Assembly (NCBI RefSeq): GCF_027946175.1
Contig: NZ_AP026671.1
Location: 806,001 to 870,000, forward strand
Origin: Nitratiruptor tergarcus DSM 16512
GTDB lineage: Bacteria > Campylobacterota > Campylobacteria > Campylobacterales > Nitratiruptoraceae
Reading direction: 5' to 3'
Length of the DNA stretch: 64,000 bases
In this document: piece after piece, positions 33,897 through 44,051 of the stretch
How the letters are laid out: the number at the start of each line of letters is the position of its first letter
How positions within the stretch are numbered: the first letter of the stretch is position 1
Program-made: the position numbers and the translations under genes
The notes under the pieces: generated by a model
Database searches by the model: none
Told to the model about the DNA's origin: nothing
Seen by the model: the letters and a program-made list of their open reading frames with translations, nothing else

Positions 33897-34578
33897 AATA
33901 CTTAATATTTTTGCTCTAGTATCTGCTCTTGTCATAGCAATTGTGGGACATGAGATCATGCATGGACTCGCTGCTTATCGCTATGGAGATCCCACTGCAA
34001 AACTAGCAGGACGCCTGAGTATCAACCCTCTTAAACATATTGATCCTGTTGGAACAATTCTCGTTCCGGCTATTCTCTTTATTACCAATGCTGGATTTCT
34101 TTTTGGTTGGGCAAAGCCCGTTCCAGTCAATATGAGTATAGTACTTCGTAACGGTAAAGAGTTTGGAGCCATTGTAGTCTCCCTTGCAGGTATCGCATAT
34201 AATTTTACCTTGGCAATCTTGAGTGCACTTTTGTTGAGTTTTATAGGTAAACCAGAAGGAATTGTTTCTCTTTTTGTATTTCTTTTTTTAGCACAAAGTG
34301 TCCTTATCAATGTAGTTCTTGGAGTTTTCAATCTCTGGCCAATTCCACCTTTAGATGGAGCAAATGCACTTATGTATCTTGCAAGATGGTTACGCCTCGA
34401 TTTTATTGTCAAAGCTTATGAGTATATCTTTCCCTATGGAATGGTAATACTTATTTTAATATTAATGACGCCGGCTAGTCAATTCTTCTTTTTACCTGTC
34501 TATTTTCTTTTGGTGTTGCTTTCCATGCTTACTGGTATCGATTTTATCAATCTCATCAACCAACTCGAAAGGATCTAA
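33883..34578 (+). CDS. Site-2 protease-family membrane protein (M50)
   Basis: The 231-aa protein has about five membrane helices, a zinc motif HEIMH at the end of helix 1 and NLWPIPPLDGANAL as the third metal ligand region. This is the compact group of bacterial/archaeal M50 proteins without a PDZ domain. Its substrate is unknown. The gene starts at a GTG that overlaps lepB by 14 bp, with AGAAGG about 8 nt before. Confidence 0.88.
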   Translation: METIKILNIFALVSALVIAIVGHEIMHGLAAYRYGDPTAKLAGRLSINPLKHIDPVGTILVPAILFITNAGFLFGWAKPVPVNMSIVLRNGKEFGAIVVSLAGIAYNFTLAILSALLLSFIGKPEGIVSLFVFLFLAQSVLINVVLGVFNLWPIPPLDGANALMYLARWLRLDFIVKAYEYIFPYGMVILILILMTPASQFFFLPVYFLLVLLSMLTGIDFINLINQLERI

Positions 34579-34579
34579 T

Positions 34580-35020
34580 ATGAAAAAAATCTATATAGGA
34601 AGCGATCATGCAGGATTTGCTATCAAAGGACTTGTAAAAGAACTTTTTGAAAAAAGAGGTTACAGCGTTGAAGATCTTGGAACATATAGCAGCGATCGTG
34701 TAGATTATCCAGACTATGCAGCAAAAGTAGCACGCGCAGTAGCAGCCGATCCTGGTAGTCAAGGAGTACTCATTTGTGGAACTGGTATAGGCATGAGTAT
34801 AGCTGCAAATAAGATCAAAGGAATCCGTGCAGCAGAGGTACATGACTACTATACAGCTCAAATGGCAAGAGCACATAATGATGCCAATGTGCTATGCTTT
34901 GGAGAGCGAGTTGTTGGTCCTGGTGTTGTGGAATCAATTATAGAAGCGTGGTGTACTACAGAGTTTGAAGGCGGACGCCACGAAAACAGAGTAAAAAAAA
35001 TCATGGCATTGGAAGAGTAA
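34580..35020 (+). CDS. rpiB: Ribose-5-phosphate isomerase B
   Basis: The 146-aa protein starts [16 protein letters not shown], has [12 protein letters not shown], the phosphate loop [20 protein letters not shown], and [17 protein letters not shown]. It interconverts ribose-5-phosphate and ribulose-5-phosphate. An AAAGGA site overlaps the end of the upstream gene. The stop TAA overlaps the ATG of a microprotein (TAATG). Confidence 0.96.
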   Translation: MKKIYIGSDHAGFAIKGLVKELFEKRGYSVEDLGTYSSDRVDYPDYAAKVARAVAADPGSQGVLICGTGIGMSIAANKIKGIRAAEVHDYYTAQMARAHNDANVLCFGERVVGPGVVESIIEAWCTTEFEGGRHENRVKKIMALEE

Positions 35021-35112
35021 TGGGTATAGAGACAGTAGGATATATCTTTTTTACACTTTTAATGGTTATTTTGATAGGTATAAAGATTATTTTGTTTGGA
35101 GGAAAGAAATGA
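35020..35112 (+). CDS. 30-aa membrane microprotein between rpiB and apt
   Basis: The frame starts within the rpiB stop (TAATG) and stops within the apt start (ATGA). It encodes MGIETVG, one hydrophobic helix ([19 protein letters not shown]) and a basic end, GGKK. Both ends are translationally coupled and the apt Shine-Dalgarno (GGAGG) lies inside its last codons, so ribosomes must pass through it to reach apt. This strongly suggests it is translated. No family is recognised. Confidence 0.65.
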   Translation: MGIETVGYIFFTLLMVILIGIKIILFGGKK

Positions 35113-35645
35113 TTGATAAAGAGTATCTCCTCTCCACCATACGGGACGTTCCAGATTTTCCAAAGCCAGGAATAGTTTTTAAAGATATTACAACACTTCT
35201 TAACAATGCACAAGCTTTTACAATGCTTATGGAGCATTTAGAAAATCGCTACAAAGAGTATAATCTTGACTTTATAGCTGGGATTGAGAGCCGTGGTTTT
35301 ATCTTTGGTGCTGCTCTTGCTACAAGACTGGGCATTGGCTTTGTACCAGTAAGGAAAAAGGGTAAGCTCCCCTACACCACAGTAGACGAAAAGTATGCTT
35401 TAGAGTATGGAATAGATGAGATAGAGATCCATATAGATGCCTTTAGGAATAAAAAAGATGCAAGAGTATTGCTCATTGATGACTTAATAGCCACAGGAGG
35501 CACGGCAGAAGCAGCTGCAAAACTTATTAAAAAAGTTGGAGCAAACCTCCTAGAGGCCTGTTTTATTATTAACCTTACATTTCTCCATGGAGAAGAGAAG
35601 ATAAAGCAGCATACAAATTTCTATAGTGTATTGGAGATAGCATAA
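35109..35645 (+). CDS. apt: Adenine phosphoribosyltransferase
   Basis: The 178-aa protein has the start [20 protein letters not shown], the Asp-Asp PRPP loop [20 protein letters not shown] and the [18 protein letters not shown] segment of APRT. It salvages adenine to AMP. The ATG overlaps the microprotein stop and its TAA overlaps the trpB ATG (TAATG). Confidence 0.96.
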   Translation: MIDKEYLLSTIRDVPDFPKPGIVFKDITTLLNNAQAFTMLMEHLENRYKEYNLDFIAGIESRGFIFGAALATRLGIGFVPVRKKGKLPYTTVDEKYALEYGIDEIEIHIDAFRNKKDARVLLIDDLIATGGTAEAAAKLIKKVGANLLEACFIINLTFLHGEEKIKQHTNFYSVLEIA

Positions 35646-36844
35646 TGTACATACCAAAACCAAGTAGATTTGATCCGGACGAGTTTGGTCACTTTGGCAT
35701 CCATGGGGGACGATACGTACCAGAAACTCTTATGCCAATACTTTTGGAGCTTGAAGAAGCTTACAAACAGATTCGCCAAGATGAGGAGTTTTGGAAAGAA
35801 GCACGCTACTATCTTGAAAACTATGTAGGACGGCCTAGTCCACTCTACTATGCACAAAACCTCTCCAAAGAACTTGGAGCCACAATCTATCTCAAACGTG
35901 AAGATCTCAACCATACAGGTGCGCACAAAATTAACAATACCATTTTGCAAGGTCTCCTTGCTAAGCGCCTTGGTAAAAAGAAAGTCATTGCTGAAACAGG
36001 CGCAGGACAGCATGGTGTTGCCACTGCTACAATGGCAGCTCTTTTTGGACTTGAGTGTGAGATATTTATGGGCGAAAAAGATGTAAAACGTCAAGAGCTC
36101 AATGTCTTTCGTATGAAACTTTTAGGAGCAAAAGTGCATGCAGTCAAAAATGGCTCGCGCACACTTAAAGATGCTATGAATGAAGCGATCCGCCACTGGG
36201 TGACACATGCAAGAGATACATTTTATGTCATCGGTACAGTAGCAGGCCCTCATCCCTACCCTATGATGGTACGAGATTTCCAAGGGATTATAGGGTACGA
36301 AGCAAAAGCGCAAATATTAGCGAGCGAAAACCGTCTTCCTGATTACGTTGTCGCTTGTATTGGTGGTGGAAGCAATGCTATGGGGATATTTAATGCCTTT
36401 TTAGATGATGAGGAGACGCAGTGCATAGGGATAGAGGCTGGAGGTCTGGGACTCGATACCAATAAACATGGAGCAAGTTTAGCTAAAGGAAGTCCTGGAG
36501 TGCTCCATGGACAGATGAGTTATGTTTTACAAAATGAAGAGGGACAAATCCAAGAAGCTCACTCAATCAGTGCAGGTCTTGACTATCCAGGTATCGGACC
36601 AGAGCATAGTTTTCTTAAAGATGAAGGAGTTGTGCAGTATGATGCAATCACCGACCAAGAGGCGCTTGATGCATTTGTATGGCTCAGCCAAAAAGAGGGT
36701 ATTATTCCAGCATTTGAGAGCTCCCACGCTATTGCATATCTTAAAAAGATGAAAGATATTAAAAATAAGCTCATTATTGTCAATCTCAGTGGTAGGGGTG
36801 ATAAAGATATGGTGCAGGCAAAATCCCTGCTCCATTTTGATTAA
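35645..36844 (+). CDS. trpB: Tryptophan synthase beta chain (TrpB1 type)
   Basis: The 399-aa PLP enzyme has [20 protein letters not shown], the PLP Lys in [30 protein letters not shown] with the catalytic Glu, [10 protein letters not shown] and the C-terminal LSGRGDKDM. It joins indole and serine. trpA and the rest of the trp genes are absent from the window; here trpB follows apt in a purine and sugar operon, a dispersed arrangement common in Campylobacterota. Confidence 0.97.
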   Translation: MYIPKPSRFDPDEFGHFGIHGGRYVPETLMPILLELEEAYKQIRQDEEFWKEARYYLENYVGRPSPLYYAQNLSKELGATIYLKREDLNHTGAHKINNTILQGLLAKRLGKKKVIAETGAGQHGVATATMAALFGLECEIFMGEKDVKRQELNVFRMKLLGAKVHAVKNGSRTLKDAMNEAIRHWVTHARDTFYVIGTVAGPHPYPMMVRDFQGIIGYEAKAQILASENRLPDYVVACIGGGSNAMGIFNAFLDDEETQCIGIEAGGLGLDTNKHGASLAKGSPGVLHGQMSYVLQNEEGQIQEAHSISAGLDYPGIGPEHSFLKDEGVVQYDAITDQEALDAFVWLSQKEGIIPAFESSHAIAYLKKMKDIKNKLIIVNLSGRGDKDMVQAKSLLHFD

Positions 36845-36852
36845 GGAAAATA

Positions 36853-37548
36853 ATGCGAAAGTTTTTTGATAAAAACAAAGATTGGCTCATCCAGCTCCTT
36901 TTGGCAGGTGTTTTTCTTTTTATTGCTTATCTTGGTTATCAACTCTACCATGCTCCAGGCGCTAATCTTGAAGAAAAGTTTATTTATCTACTCAAAGAGT
37001 ATGGATATATTATACTTTTTGTCTGGAGCATCATGGAGGGTGAAACTGGCCTCGTGATGGCTGGAGTACTGAGCCACACAGGTGATATGAACCTCTGGCT
37101 CTCCATATTTGTTGCTGGCCTAGGTGGTTTTGTAGGAGATCAGATCTACTTTTATATAGGTAGATTTAATAAACACTATATCCATAGTCTCATGAAAAAG
37201 CAGCGCAGAAAATTTGCACTTGCACACTTGCTGCTCAAAAAATATGGATGGCCTGTTATCTTTATTCAACGCTACCTCTATGGCATGCGAACAGTTATAC
37301 CGATGGCAATCGGTCTTACACGCTACAGTGCAAAGCAGTTTGCACTTATTAATTTTATTAGTGCGATGGTATGGGCAGCCTTGACAATCATTCCAGCATA
37401 TATTTTTGGTGAAGAGATCTTAGCAATTGTGCACTGGGCAAAACACCACTGGTACTATGCATTGCCACTGGCTATTATAATTGCAGGTAGTATCTACTAC
37501 TATCTCCATACAGTAACAGAGAAAAAACTCATAAGGGGGAGTAAATGA
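36853..37548 (+). CDS. DedA-family membrane protein
   Basis: The 231-aa protein has the DedA pattern: EGETGLVMAGVLSHTGDMNL with the conserved Glu in the re-entrant loop, FVGDQIYFYIGRF, and VIFIQRYLYGMRTVIPMAIG with the conserved Arg residues. DedA proteins are linked to proton-driven recycling of undecaprenyl phosphate and other lipids. An AAGGA site precedes the ATG. It overlaps pepA by 4 bp. Confidence 0.92.
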   Translation: MRKFFDKNKDWLIQLLLAGVFLFIAYLGYQLYHAPGANLEEKFIYLLKEYGYIILFVWSIMEGETGLVMAGVLSHTGDMNLWLSIFVAGLGGFVGDQIYFYIGRFNKHYIHSLMKKQRRKFALAHLLLKKYGWPVIFIQRYLYGMRTVIPMAIGLTRYSAKQFALINFISAMVWAALTIIPAYIFGEEILAIVHWAKHHWYYALPLAIIIAGSIYYYLHTVTEKKLIRGSK

Positions 37549-39011
37549 AAATAAAAATAGAAGATATAAAGCTGCAGGAGATCAAAGCAGACATAGAGAT
37601 AATTTTTATAATAGACAAAAATCTCGATCATAAATGGGTTAAAGACAAAGAGGAACTTAAAAAGTTAGGGTTTAAAGGCGAAGTAGAAGAGGTAGCATTT
37701 CTTCCTGAAAAAGGGAGACTCTATGTAGGTGCAAAGCTTGATCATGATGAGATTCGCATAGCTGCAAGTAAAGCTGTCAAAGCACTCAAAGGCAAAGAGT
37801 TCAAAAAAGCAAAAGCTGGAGTCTATATCCAAAACTGCCCAATTACTAATATCAAAGCCTTTGTTGAGGGTGCAATTTTAGGTAATTACAGCTTTGACAA
37901 ATATAAAAGTAAAAAAGAAGAAAAAGGGCTCAAAGAGATCATTCTAGCAAATGAAGAGTATGCAGACAAGTCATTTACTCTAGAAAATGCAAAGAAAAGT
38001 ATCGAAGAGGCCACTATCGTAGCCCAGAGTACCAACCTCGTACGAGATATTGTCAATACACCTCCAAATGAGATCTATCCAAAAACTTTTGCAAAGTTAG
38101 CAAAAGAGCTTGCAAAAGATGAAGATCTGGATATACAAATTTTGGATGAAAAAGATCTCGAAGATGAAAAAATGGGTGCCTTCTTGGCTGTAGCACGTGC
38201 AAGCGCTCATCCACCAAGACTTGTGCATATTACTTACAAACCAAAAGATGCAAAAGCAAAAATCGCAGTAGTAGGTAAAGGTCTCACCTATGATAGTGGT
38301 GGTCTAAGCCTCAAACCAAGCGACTATATGGTTACTATGAAAGCGGACAAGAGTGGAGCAAGTGCAGCTTTAGGAATTATCTTAGCAGCAAAAAAACTTG
38401 GGCTTCCAGTTGAACTCCATGCAATTTTGGGGCTTGCTGAAAATATGATAGGCGGCAATGCCTATAAACCTGATGATGTACTCACTGCTAAAAATGGCAA
38501 AACTATCGAAGTGCGCAATACTGATGCAGAGGGACGCTTGGTATTAGCAGACTGCCTCTGCTACGCACAAGAAAAAGTTGCACCTGATTATATTATCGAT
38601 ATGGCCACACTTACCGGAGCTTGTGTGGTTGCTCTTGGCGAATATACCACTGGAGTAATGGGTGAGAGTGATGAACTTAAAAAAAGCATGCTCGAAGCTG
38701 CAAAAGCAAGTGGTGAATTAGCAGGAGAGCTTCCATTTAATCGCTATTTGCCAAAACTTCTCAAATCAAATATCGCTGATATTTGCAATATAAGCTCTTC
38801 TCGCTATGGTGGAGCTATTACAGCAGCACTTTTCTTACGTGAATTCATCGAAGAAGATAAAAGAGACAAGTGGCTCCATCTTGATATTGCAGGTCCAGCC
38901 TTTGTAGAAAAAGAGTGGGGATACAATCCTTATGGAGCAAGTGGAGCAGGTGTACGTATGGTTATAAAATGGCTGCAAAAAGAGTTTGTTTATAATAAAA
39001 AACACCCATAA
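37545..39011 (+). CDS. pepA: Leucyl aminopeptidase
   Basis: The 488-aa M17 enzyme has the N-terminal macro-like domain and a C-terminal catalytic domain with VGKGLTYDSGGLSLKPSDYM, MKADKSGASAALGII and the metal-binding NTDAEGRLVLADCL. It trims N-terminal residues from peptides as a hexamer in the cytoplasm. It is the last gene of the folD-pepA plus-strand run; a stem-loop follows 3 bp after its stop. Confidence 0.96.
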   Translation: MKIKIEDIKLQEIKADIEIIFIIDKNLDHKWVKDKEELKKLGFKGEVEEVAFLPEKGRLYVGAKLDHDEIRIAASKAVKALKGKEFKKAKAGVYIQNCPITNIKAFVEGAILGNYSFDKYKSKKEEKGLKEIILANEEYADKSFTLENAKKSIEEATIVAQSTNLVRDIVNTPPNEIYPKTFAKLAKELAKDEDLDIQILDEKDLEDEKMGAFLAVARASAHPPRLVHITYKPKDAKAKIAVVGKGLTYDSGGLSLKPSDYMVTMKADKSGASAALGIILAAKKLGLPVELHAILGLAENMIGGNAYKPDDVLTAKNGKTIEVRNTDAEGRLVLADCLCYAQEKVAPDYIIDMATLTGACVVALGEYTTGVMGESDELKKSMLEAAKASGELAGELPFNRYLPKLLKSNIADICNISSSRYGGAITAALFLREFIEEDKRDKWLHLDIAGPAFVEKEWGYNPYGASGAGVRMVIKWLQKEFVYNKKHP

Positions 39012-39013
39012 CA

Positions 39014-39045
39014 TTTTGCTAGCTCTCTTTTGAGTGCTAGCAAAA
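39014..39045 (+). other. Stem-loop after pepA (possible transcript end)
   Basis: TTTTGCTAGC and GCTAGCAAAA pair perfectly around a 12-nt loop whose CTC and GAG can extend the stem past a T-T mismatch. There is no T-run behind the stem on the plus strand, so it is not a textbook intrinsic terminator; it may protect the 3' end of the message. Confidence 0.5.
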
Positions 39046-39047
39046 CT

Positions 39048-39205
39048 GATACTGACTAAATAGACTCAACAAGAGTGTAAATTTTTTAACGCTACAAAAA
39101 AGCTAAAAAGTACAAACAGCTTCGCTGCCCTACGGGTTAAGTGCACTTTTTTAACGCTTTTTCTTTGCTAAATTTACAATTATTTCGCTCTATTTAGTCA
39201 GTATC
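39048..39205. repeat. 158-bp imperfect palindrome with 17-bp perfect ends
   Basis: GATACTGACTAAATAGA (39048-39064) is repeated exactly as its complement at 39189-39205. Inside, TGTAAATTT (39076-39084) pairs with AAATTTACA (39170-39178), and A-rich 39095-39112 pairs imperfectly with T-rich 39145-39163. The apex contains two small hairpins, CAGC-TTC-GCTG (39117-39127) and CCC-TAC-GGG (39128-39136). The region 39012-39274 has no gene. The element could be a non-autonomous mobile element, a structured RNA or a cruciform; no protein gene fits. Confidence 0.65.
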
Positions 39206-39243
39206 ACAAAACTTCTACCGCTCAATAATTTTCGAGAGTATGC

Positions 39244-39249
39244 TATAAT
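39244..39249 (+). promoter_or_regulatory. Candidate -10 of ychF
   Basis: TATAAT at 39244-39249 lies 25 nt before the ychF ATG, with an AAGGAA site at 39265-39270. No good -35 is seen at the right distance. Confidence 0.35.
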
Positions 39250-39274
39250 CGCAAAAAATTTTTGAAGGAAAAGA

Positions 39275-40372
39275 ATGGGACTAAGTGTCGGACTTGTGGG
39301 TCTGCCAAATGTTGGAAAATCAACTACTTTTAATGCTTTGACAAAAGCACAAAATGCTGAAGCACAAAACTATCCTTTCTGTACAATAGAACCAAACAAA
39401 GCTGTCGTTCCTGTACCAGATCCAAGACTTGAGGAGTTGGCAAAAATTGTTAATCCACAGCGTATTCAACACTCTATAATCGACTTTGTAGATATTGCAG
39501 GACTTGTCAAAGGTGCTAGTAAAGGAGAAGGTCTTGGCAATCAATTTTTGAGCAATATTCGCGAAACTGATATGATACTTCACATGGTACGCTGCTTTGA
39601 AGATGGCAACATTACGCATGTAGAAGGTGATGTTAATCCAATTAGAGATATTGAAATAATTGAGACTGAGCTTATCTTTGCAGATCTCCAGCAACTTGAA
39701 AAGAAGATTGAAAGACTCCAAAAGCAAGCAAAAGCAGACAAAAAGATTGCACCTCTTTTGGAGATTGCAAAAGAGCTGCAAAAGCATCTTGAAGAGCTAC
39801 AACCTGTGCGCACATTTGCAAACAAAAATGAAACCTATGAGACACTCAATAAAGAGCTAAGATTTCTTAGTGCAAAGCCGGTAATTTTTGGAGCAAATGT
39901 GGATGAAGAGGGAATGCTCGAAGATAATAAATATGTCAAACAGGTTAAAGAGTATGCAGAGAAAACTGGTGCTGATGTTATCAAACTTTGCGCAAAACTT
40001 GAGGAGGAACTTGTAGGACTTAGCGATGAAGAGGCAAAAGAGCTTTTAAATGAGATGGGTGTGCAAGAGAGTGGACTTGATAAGATCATACGTACAGCCT
40101 TTAATCGCTTAGGACTTATTAGCTACTTTACCGCTGGCGTCAAAGAGGTACGCAGCTGGACAATAAAAAGAGGCTGGACTGCTCCTCAGGCTGCAGGTGT
40201 CATACATGGCGATTTTGAAAAGGGTTTCATCCGTGCAGAAGTCATTAGCTATGAAGATTTTATTGAATATGGAGGCGAGCAAGGAGCCAAAGAGGCTGGT
40301 AAAATGCGCCTAGAAGGAAAAGACTACATCGTCCAAGATGGCGATGTTATGCATTTTCGTTTTAACGTTTAA
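39275..40372 (+). CDS. ychF: Redox-regulated ATPase YchF (Obg family)
   Basis: The 365-aa protein has G1 GLPNVGKSTTFNALT, the switch region NYPFCTIEPNKAVVPVPD, G3 DIAGLVKGASKGEGLGNQFL and a TGS-like C-terminal domain (GWTAPQAAGVIHGDFEKGFI). The NKxD motif is replaced as in all YchF proteins, which prefer ATP. It binds ribosomes. The stop overlaps the convergent trmA by 11 bp. Confidence 0.96.
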   Translation: MGLSVGLVGLPNVGKSTTFNALTKAQNAEAQNYPFCTIEPNKAVVPVPDPRLEELAKIVNPQRIQHSIIDFVDIAGLVKGASKGEGLGNQFLSNIRETDMILHMVRCFEDGNITHVEGDVNPIRDIEIIETELIFADLQQLEKKIERLQKQAKADKKIAPLLEIAKELQKHLEELQPVRTFANKNETYETLNKELRFLSAKPVIFGANVDEEGMLEDNKYVKQVKEYAEKTGADVIKLCAKLEEELVGLSDEEAKELLNEMGVQESGLDKIIRTAFNRLGLISYFTAGVKEVRSWTIKRGWTAPQAAGVIHGDFEKGFIRAEVISYEDFIEYGGEQGAKEAGKMRLEGKDYIVQDGDVMHFRFNV

Positions 40373-41444
40373 CAAGCTTTACCCCACACTCCATATGGGA
40401 TGTGTAGGGGAATTGATCAAATAGAGCTATCTGCTCTACTTCATGGCTCTTTTGCAACTCTTGCAGATCTCTATGCAGTGTTTGGGGATTACAAGAGATA
40501 TACAGAATCTGCTCAAACTCTCTCACGAGCTCTCTTGTAGCACTATCGAGGCCACAGCGTGGAGGATCAACAAAGACCGTTTGAAAATCATAACTTGCTA
40601 GATCTAGATGAGCAAGCCTACGAAACTCTCTGACTCCTTTCACAGCTTGTGCTACCTCCTCGCTAGAGAGTCTTACAAATTCAATATTTTCTACACTATT
40701 GAGTATACAATTCTCTTTTGCTGCTTTGATACTTGTCTTGCTTACTTCTGTAGCTAATACTTTGCGAAAACAGTACGAGAGAGGAATAGTAAAGTTTCCT
40801 GCTCCGCAGTAAAGCTCCAGTAGATCTCTTCTATTTTCTCCAGCCATTTGCATCACCCACGCAATCATCTTTTGATTTACATAGGGGTTTGGCTGGGTAA
40901 AACTCCCTTCATAGTGATGATAGAGATATTTTTTACCCTCTATCTCAAGCTCTTCAGTAATAAATTCATTGCCAATTACACTCTTGATTCCCCTACTTCG
41001 TCCCACTATATTTATCCCAAACACTTGGGCGATTTTCCTAGCCTCTTCCTCCCATTCTTCATCAATTTTTTTGTGATAGACAAGAGTTATGAGCATTTCA
41101 CCGCTAAGTCCACTTAAAAAGTCGATGCGATAGAGTCTCTGAATAAGCAATGGACTTTGCTTGATAAATTCAACAATCTTTGGCATAAGGGTGTAGATAG
41201 GCTCTAAAACTATTGGACAGCTATCGATTTTAACAAGTCCATTACCATCTATTTTATGCATAGCATAGCTACCATCAACGATGCGAAACTCTGCACGTGC
41301 GCGAAAATGCTCAGAAGGTGAAGCAAAAACTCTTGGCTCTTTTCCAAAGAGCTCGATAAACTGCTCTTTTTTTCGTTGCAGTTGCTCTTCGTAATCTGGG
41401 TAAATTTTACAACTTCCGCATATACCAAAATAGTTACATTTCAT
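40362..41444 (-). CDS. trmA: tRNA (uracil(54)-C5)-methyltransferase
   Basis: The 360-aa protein follows E. coli TrmA along its length: FRARAEFRIVDG, GSFTQPNPYVNQKMIAWVMQ, LLELYCGAGNFTIPL (SAM site), FVDPPRCGLD with the nucleophilic Cys, ILYISCNPQT and LFDQFPYTSHMECGV. It makes ribothymidine 54 in the T loop. The N-terminus has an extra cluster, CNYFGICGSCKIY (Cys 3, 9 and 12), that E. coli TrmA lacks. Confidence 0.92.
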   Translation of the reverse strand: MKCNYFGICGSCKIYPDYEEQLQRKKEQFIELFGKEPRVFASPSEHFRARAEFRIVDGSYAMHKIDGNGLVKIDSCPIVLEPIYTLMPKIVEFIKQSPLLIQRLYRIDFLSGLSGEMLITLVYHKKIDEEWEEEARKIAQVFGINIVGRSRGIKSVIGNEFITEELEIEGKKYLYHHYEGSFTQPNPYVNQKMIAWVMQMAGENRRDLLELYCGAGNFTIPLSYCFRKVLATEVSKTSIKAAKENCILNSVENIEFVRLSSEEVAQAVKGVREFRRLAHLDLASYDFQTVFVDPPRCGLDSATRELVREFEQILYISCNPQTLHRDLQELQKSHEVEQIALFDQFPYTSHMECGVKLVKR

Positions 41445-41500
41445 CGATTTATTAGCCTTTTTGCGATAATATAAACAAAATTATATCTTAAAGGGTTTTT

Positions 41501-42799
41501 ATGTCACTTAGTATCGTTATCCTTGCCGCTGGTCAAGGTACGAGAATGAAGAGTAATCTTCCCAAAGTCTTACATAAAATCAGCGGCCGTCCAATGATAT
41601 GGCATATTGTCAAAGAAGCAAAAAAGATAAGTAATGATATTACTGTTGTTTTATACCATAAAGCCGATATTATTCAAGAGTATTTAGAAAAAGAGTTTGA
41701 AAATCTGCACTTCGTCTTGCAAGATCACAAGAACTATCCAGGTACTGGTGGAGCATTGCGAGACATTAGCTTTAAAGGTGACAAAATCCTCGTACTCAAT
41801 GGCGATATGCCCCTCATTCAAGCAAGTGAATTGGAAAAGTTTACGCAAAGTGATGCTGATATAGTAATGAGTGTCATAGAGCTCGAAAACCCAAGCGGCT
41901 ATGGACGGGTAAAAATTTGTGATGGTAGCGTGCAAGAGATCATAGAGCAAAAAGATGCAAACGAAGAGGAGCTCGCTATCTGTACTGTCAATGCTGGAGT
42001 CTATCTTTTTAAAAAAGAGATCTTAGAAAAGTACCTTCCAAAACTCTCCAATGATAATGCACAACAAGAGTACTACCTCACAGATATCATAGCTATGGCA
42101 AGAGCTGATGGACTTACAATTGAGCCCCTCTTTGTCAATGAAGAGAACTTCAAAGGAGTGAACTCCAAAGTAGACTTGGCACATGCAGAAGAGATTATGC
42201 AAGATCGCATCAAAAAACATTGGATGCGAGAAGGAGTAATATTTCGCCTGCCTCAAACCTCATATGTAGAAGTCGATGTGGAATTTATGGGTGAGTGTGA
42301 GGTAGAAAATGGCTGTGTTTTGCGTGGAAAAACGCTCATCAAAGAGTCGCATATCAAGGCACACTCTGTAGTAGAAGAGAGCCAGATAAGTTACAGTTCT
42401 ATCGGACCACTTGCACGCATTCGCCCTGGAAGCGTTATCGAAGATACACACATTGGTAACTTCGTAGAAGTCAAAAAGAGTTCACTTAAAGGAGTTAAAG
42501 CTGGACATTTGAGCTACCTTGGCGATAGCGAGATTGATGAAGGCACAAATATAGGAGCTGGGACAATTACCTGCAACTATGATGGCAAAGCAAAATATAA
42601 AACAAAAATTGGTAAAAATGTTTTTGTAGGGAGTGATACCCAGCTTGTAGCGCCAGTAGTGATAAAAGATGATGTTATCATAGCAGCAGGTACGACTGTG
42701 ACAAAAGATGTACCGAAAGGAAGCCTTGCTATTAGCCGTACACCACTCAAAATTGTGAAAGATTTCTACTATAAATTTTTTGGGAAAAAAGATGCTTAG
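41501..42799 (+). CDS. glmU: Bifunctional N-acetylglucosamine-1-P uridyltransferase / glucosamine-1-P acetyltransferase
   Basis: The 432-aa protein has the pyrophosphorylase motif [19 protein letters not shown] at its start and a left-handed beta-helix acetyltransferase domain from about residue 240 ([38 protein letters not shown]). It makes UDP-GlcNAc for peptidoglycan and lipid A. An AAAGGG site precedes the ATG. The end overlaps the coaBC start. Confidence 0.96.
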   Translation: MSLSIVILAAGQGTRMKSNLPKVLHKISGRPMIWHIVKEAKKISNDITVVLYHKADIIQEYLEKEFENLHFVLQDHKNYPGTGGALRDISFKGDKILVLNGDMPLIQASELEKFTQSDADIVMSVIELENPSGYGRVKICDGSVQEIIEQKDANEEELAICTVNAGVYLFKKEILEKYLPKLSNDNAQQEYYLTDIIAMARADGLTIEPLFVNEENFKGVNSKVDLAHAEEIMQDRIKKHWMREGVIFRLPQTSYVEVDVEFMGECEVENGCVLRGKTLIKESHIKAHSVVEESQISYSSIGPLARIRPGSVIEDTHIGNFVEVKKSSLKGVKAGHLSYLGDSEIDEGTNIGAGTITCNYDGKAKYKTKIGKNVFVGSDTQLVAPVVIKDDVIIAAGTTVTKDVPKGSLAISRTPLKIVKDFYYKFFGKKDA

Positions 42800-44051
42800 T
42801 AACAAAAAGATCCTCCTGGGAGTAACAGGCTCTATATCGATATACAAAGCAGTTGAGCTTTTGCGCCTCTTCATTAAAGCTGGGGCAGAAGTAAAAGTTG
42901 TCATGACTCTAAGTACAAAAAAGTTTGTCTCCCCTCTTACATTTGAAGCAGCAGGGAGCCAAAAGGTACTATGTGAAGAGAGCGAAGACTGGACAAACCG
43001 CAACAACCATATTCATGTAGCACAAGATTATGATATATTTGTCATTGCACCAGCCACTGCCAATACCATCAACAAGCTCTCCAACGGCATTGCAGACAAT
43101 CTCCTCACGCAAACTGCACTCGCTTTTGATAAGATAAAAATTTTAGCTCCTGCGATGAATACCAATATGTACAAAAATCGTTTCACGGAGGCTAGCTTCA
43201 AGCTCTTACGCCTCAATGGCTATAAGATTGTCGAGCCTGTAAGCAAAGAGCTTGCCTGTGGTACAACGGGACTTGGTGCATTGGCTGATGTTGAAGATAT
43301 TTTCTTTGCAACTGCAAGAGAACTCCTAGCAGATAGCTTCTGGCAAGACCGCTACGCCATTATTACAGGTGGTGGTACGATTGAGCGCATCGATGATGTA
43401 CGATTCATCTCCAACTTTTCTAGTGGTAAACAGGCTTGCGCACTGGCCACTGCTCTCTATCTCAAAGGAGCTCATGTAGAGCTTATCACTACAAAGCCAT
43501 GTGAGAATCTTCCAAAAGGTGTAGAGCTCTATGAAGTTGAAAGCGCTCAAGAGATGTACGAGTTTTTACAAGAGCGCATCAAAGTAGCAAAGCGAGGCAT
43601 TGTCAAAAAACCAGATCTCATCAATGATCTCACACAACCAGAACTTATCCAAAAGACTCCTTACCTCTTCATGGCTGCAGCAGTGAGCGACTATCGGCCA
43701 AAATATCCCCAAAGAGGCAAACTCAAAAAAGAGCAGATTGGGCAGGAGTGGTGCTTGGAGCTAGTTAAAAATACCGATATCCTCTCTTCGATTGACAAAG
43801 AGGGAATCAAAACGGTTGGCTTTAAAGCAGAAATAGATGAAGAGAGTGCACTACACAATGCCCAAGCTATGCTAGAATCGAAAAATATTGATGCAGTCTG
43901 TCTCAATCTCGTCAAAGGTGCTACAAAATTTGGAAGCGATAAAAATCAGATTATCTATATCACCAAAGAAAAAACAATTAAAAGTCCTCTCAAAGAGAAG
44001 TTAGACCTGGCTCTCGATATCACTGAGATTGTAAAGGATCTTGATGAATAG
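42792..44051 (+). CDS. coaBC: Phosphopantothenoylcysteine decarboxylase / phosphopantothenate--cysteine ligase
   Basis: The 419-aa protein has an FMN decarboxylase half ([43 protein letters not shown] with the active-site Cys) and a ligase half ([35 protein letters not shown]). It carries out two steps of coenzyme A synthesis. The ATG at 42792 overlaps the glmU stop by 8 bp; a TTG at 42780 is less conserved. Confidence 0.95.
   Translation: MLSNKKILLGVTGSISIYKAVELLRLFIKAGAEVKVVMTLSTKKFVSPLTFEAAGSQKVLCEESEDWTNRNNHIHVAQDYDIFVIAPATANTINKLSNGIADNLLTQTALAFDKIKILAPAMNTNMYKNRFTEASFKLLRLNGYKIVEPVSKELACGTTGLGALADVEDIFFATARELLADSFWQDRYAIITGGGTIERIDDVRFISNFSSGKQACALATALYLKGAHVELITTKPCENLPKGVELYEVESAQEMYEFLQERIKVAKRGIVKKPDLINDLTQPELIQKTPYLFMAAAVSDYRPKYPQRGKLKKEQIGQEWCLELVKNTDILSSIDKEGIKTVGFKAEIDEESALHNAQAMLESKNIDAVCLNLVKGATKFGSDKNQIIYITKEKTIKSPLKEKLDLALDITEIVKDLDE

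Noticed and set aside
39014-39045. Calling the pepA-distal hairpin an intrinsic terminator
   Set aside because: No T-run follows the stem on either strand, so it was recorded only as a stem-loop.
39012-39274. An insertion sequence or small gene between pepA and ychF
   Set aside because: No open frame of useful size and no transposase remnant; target-site duplications could not be recognised.
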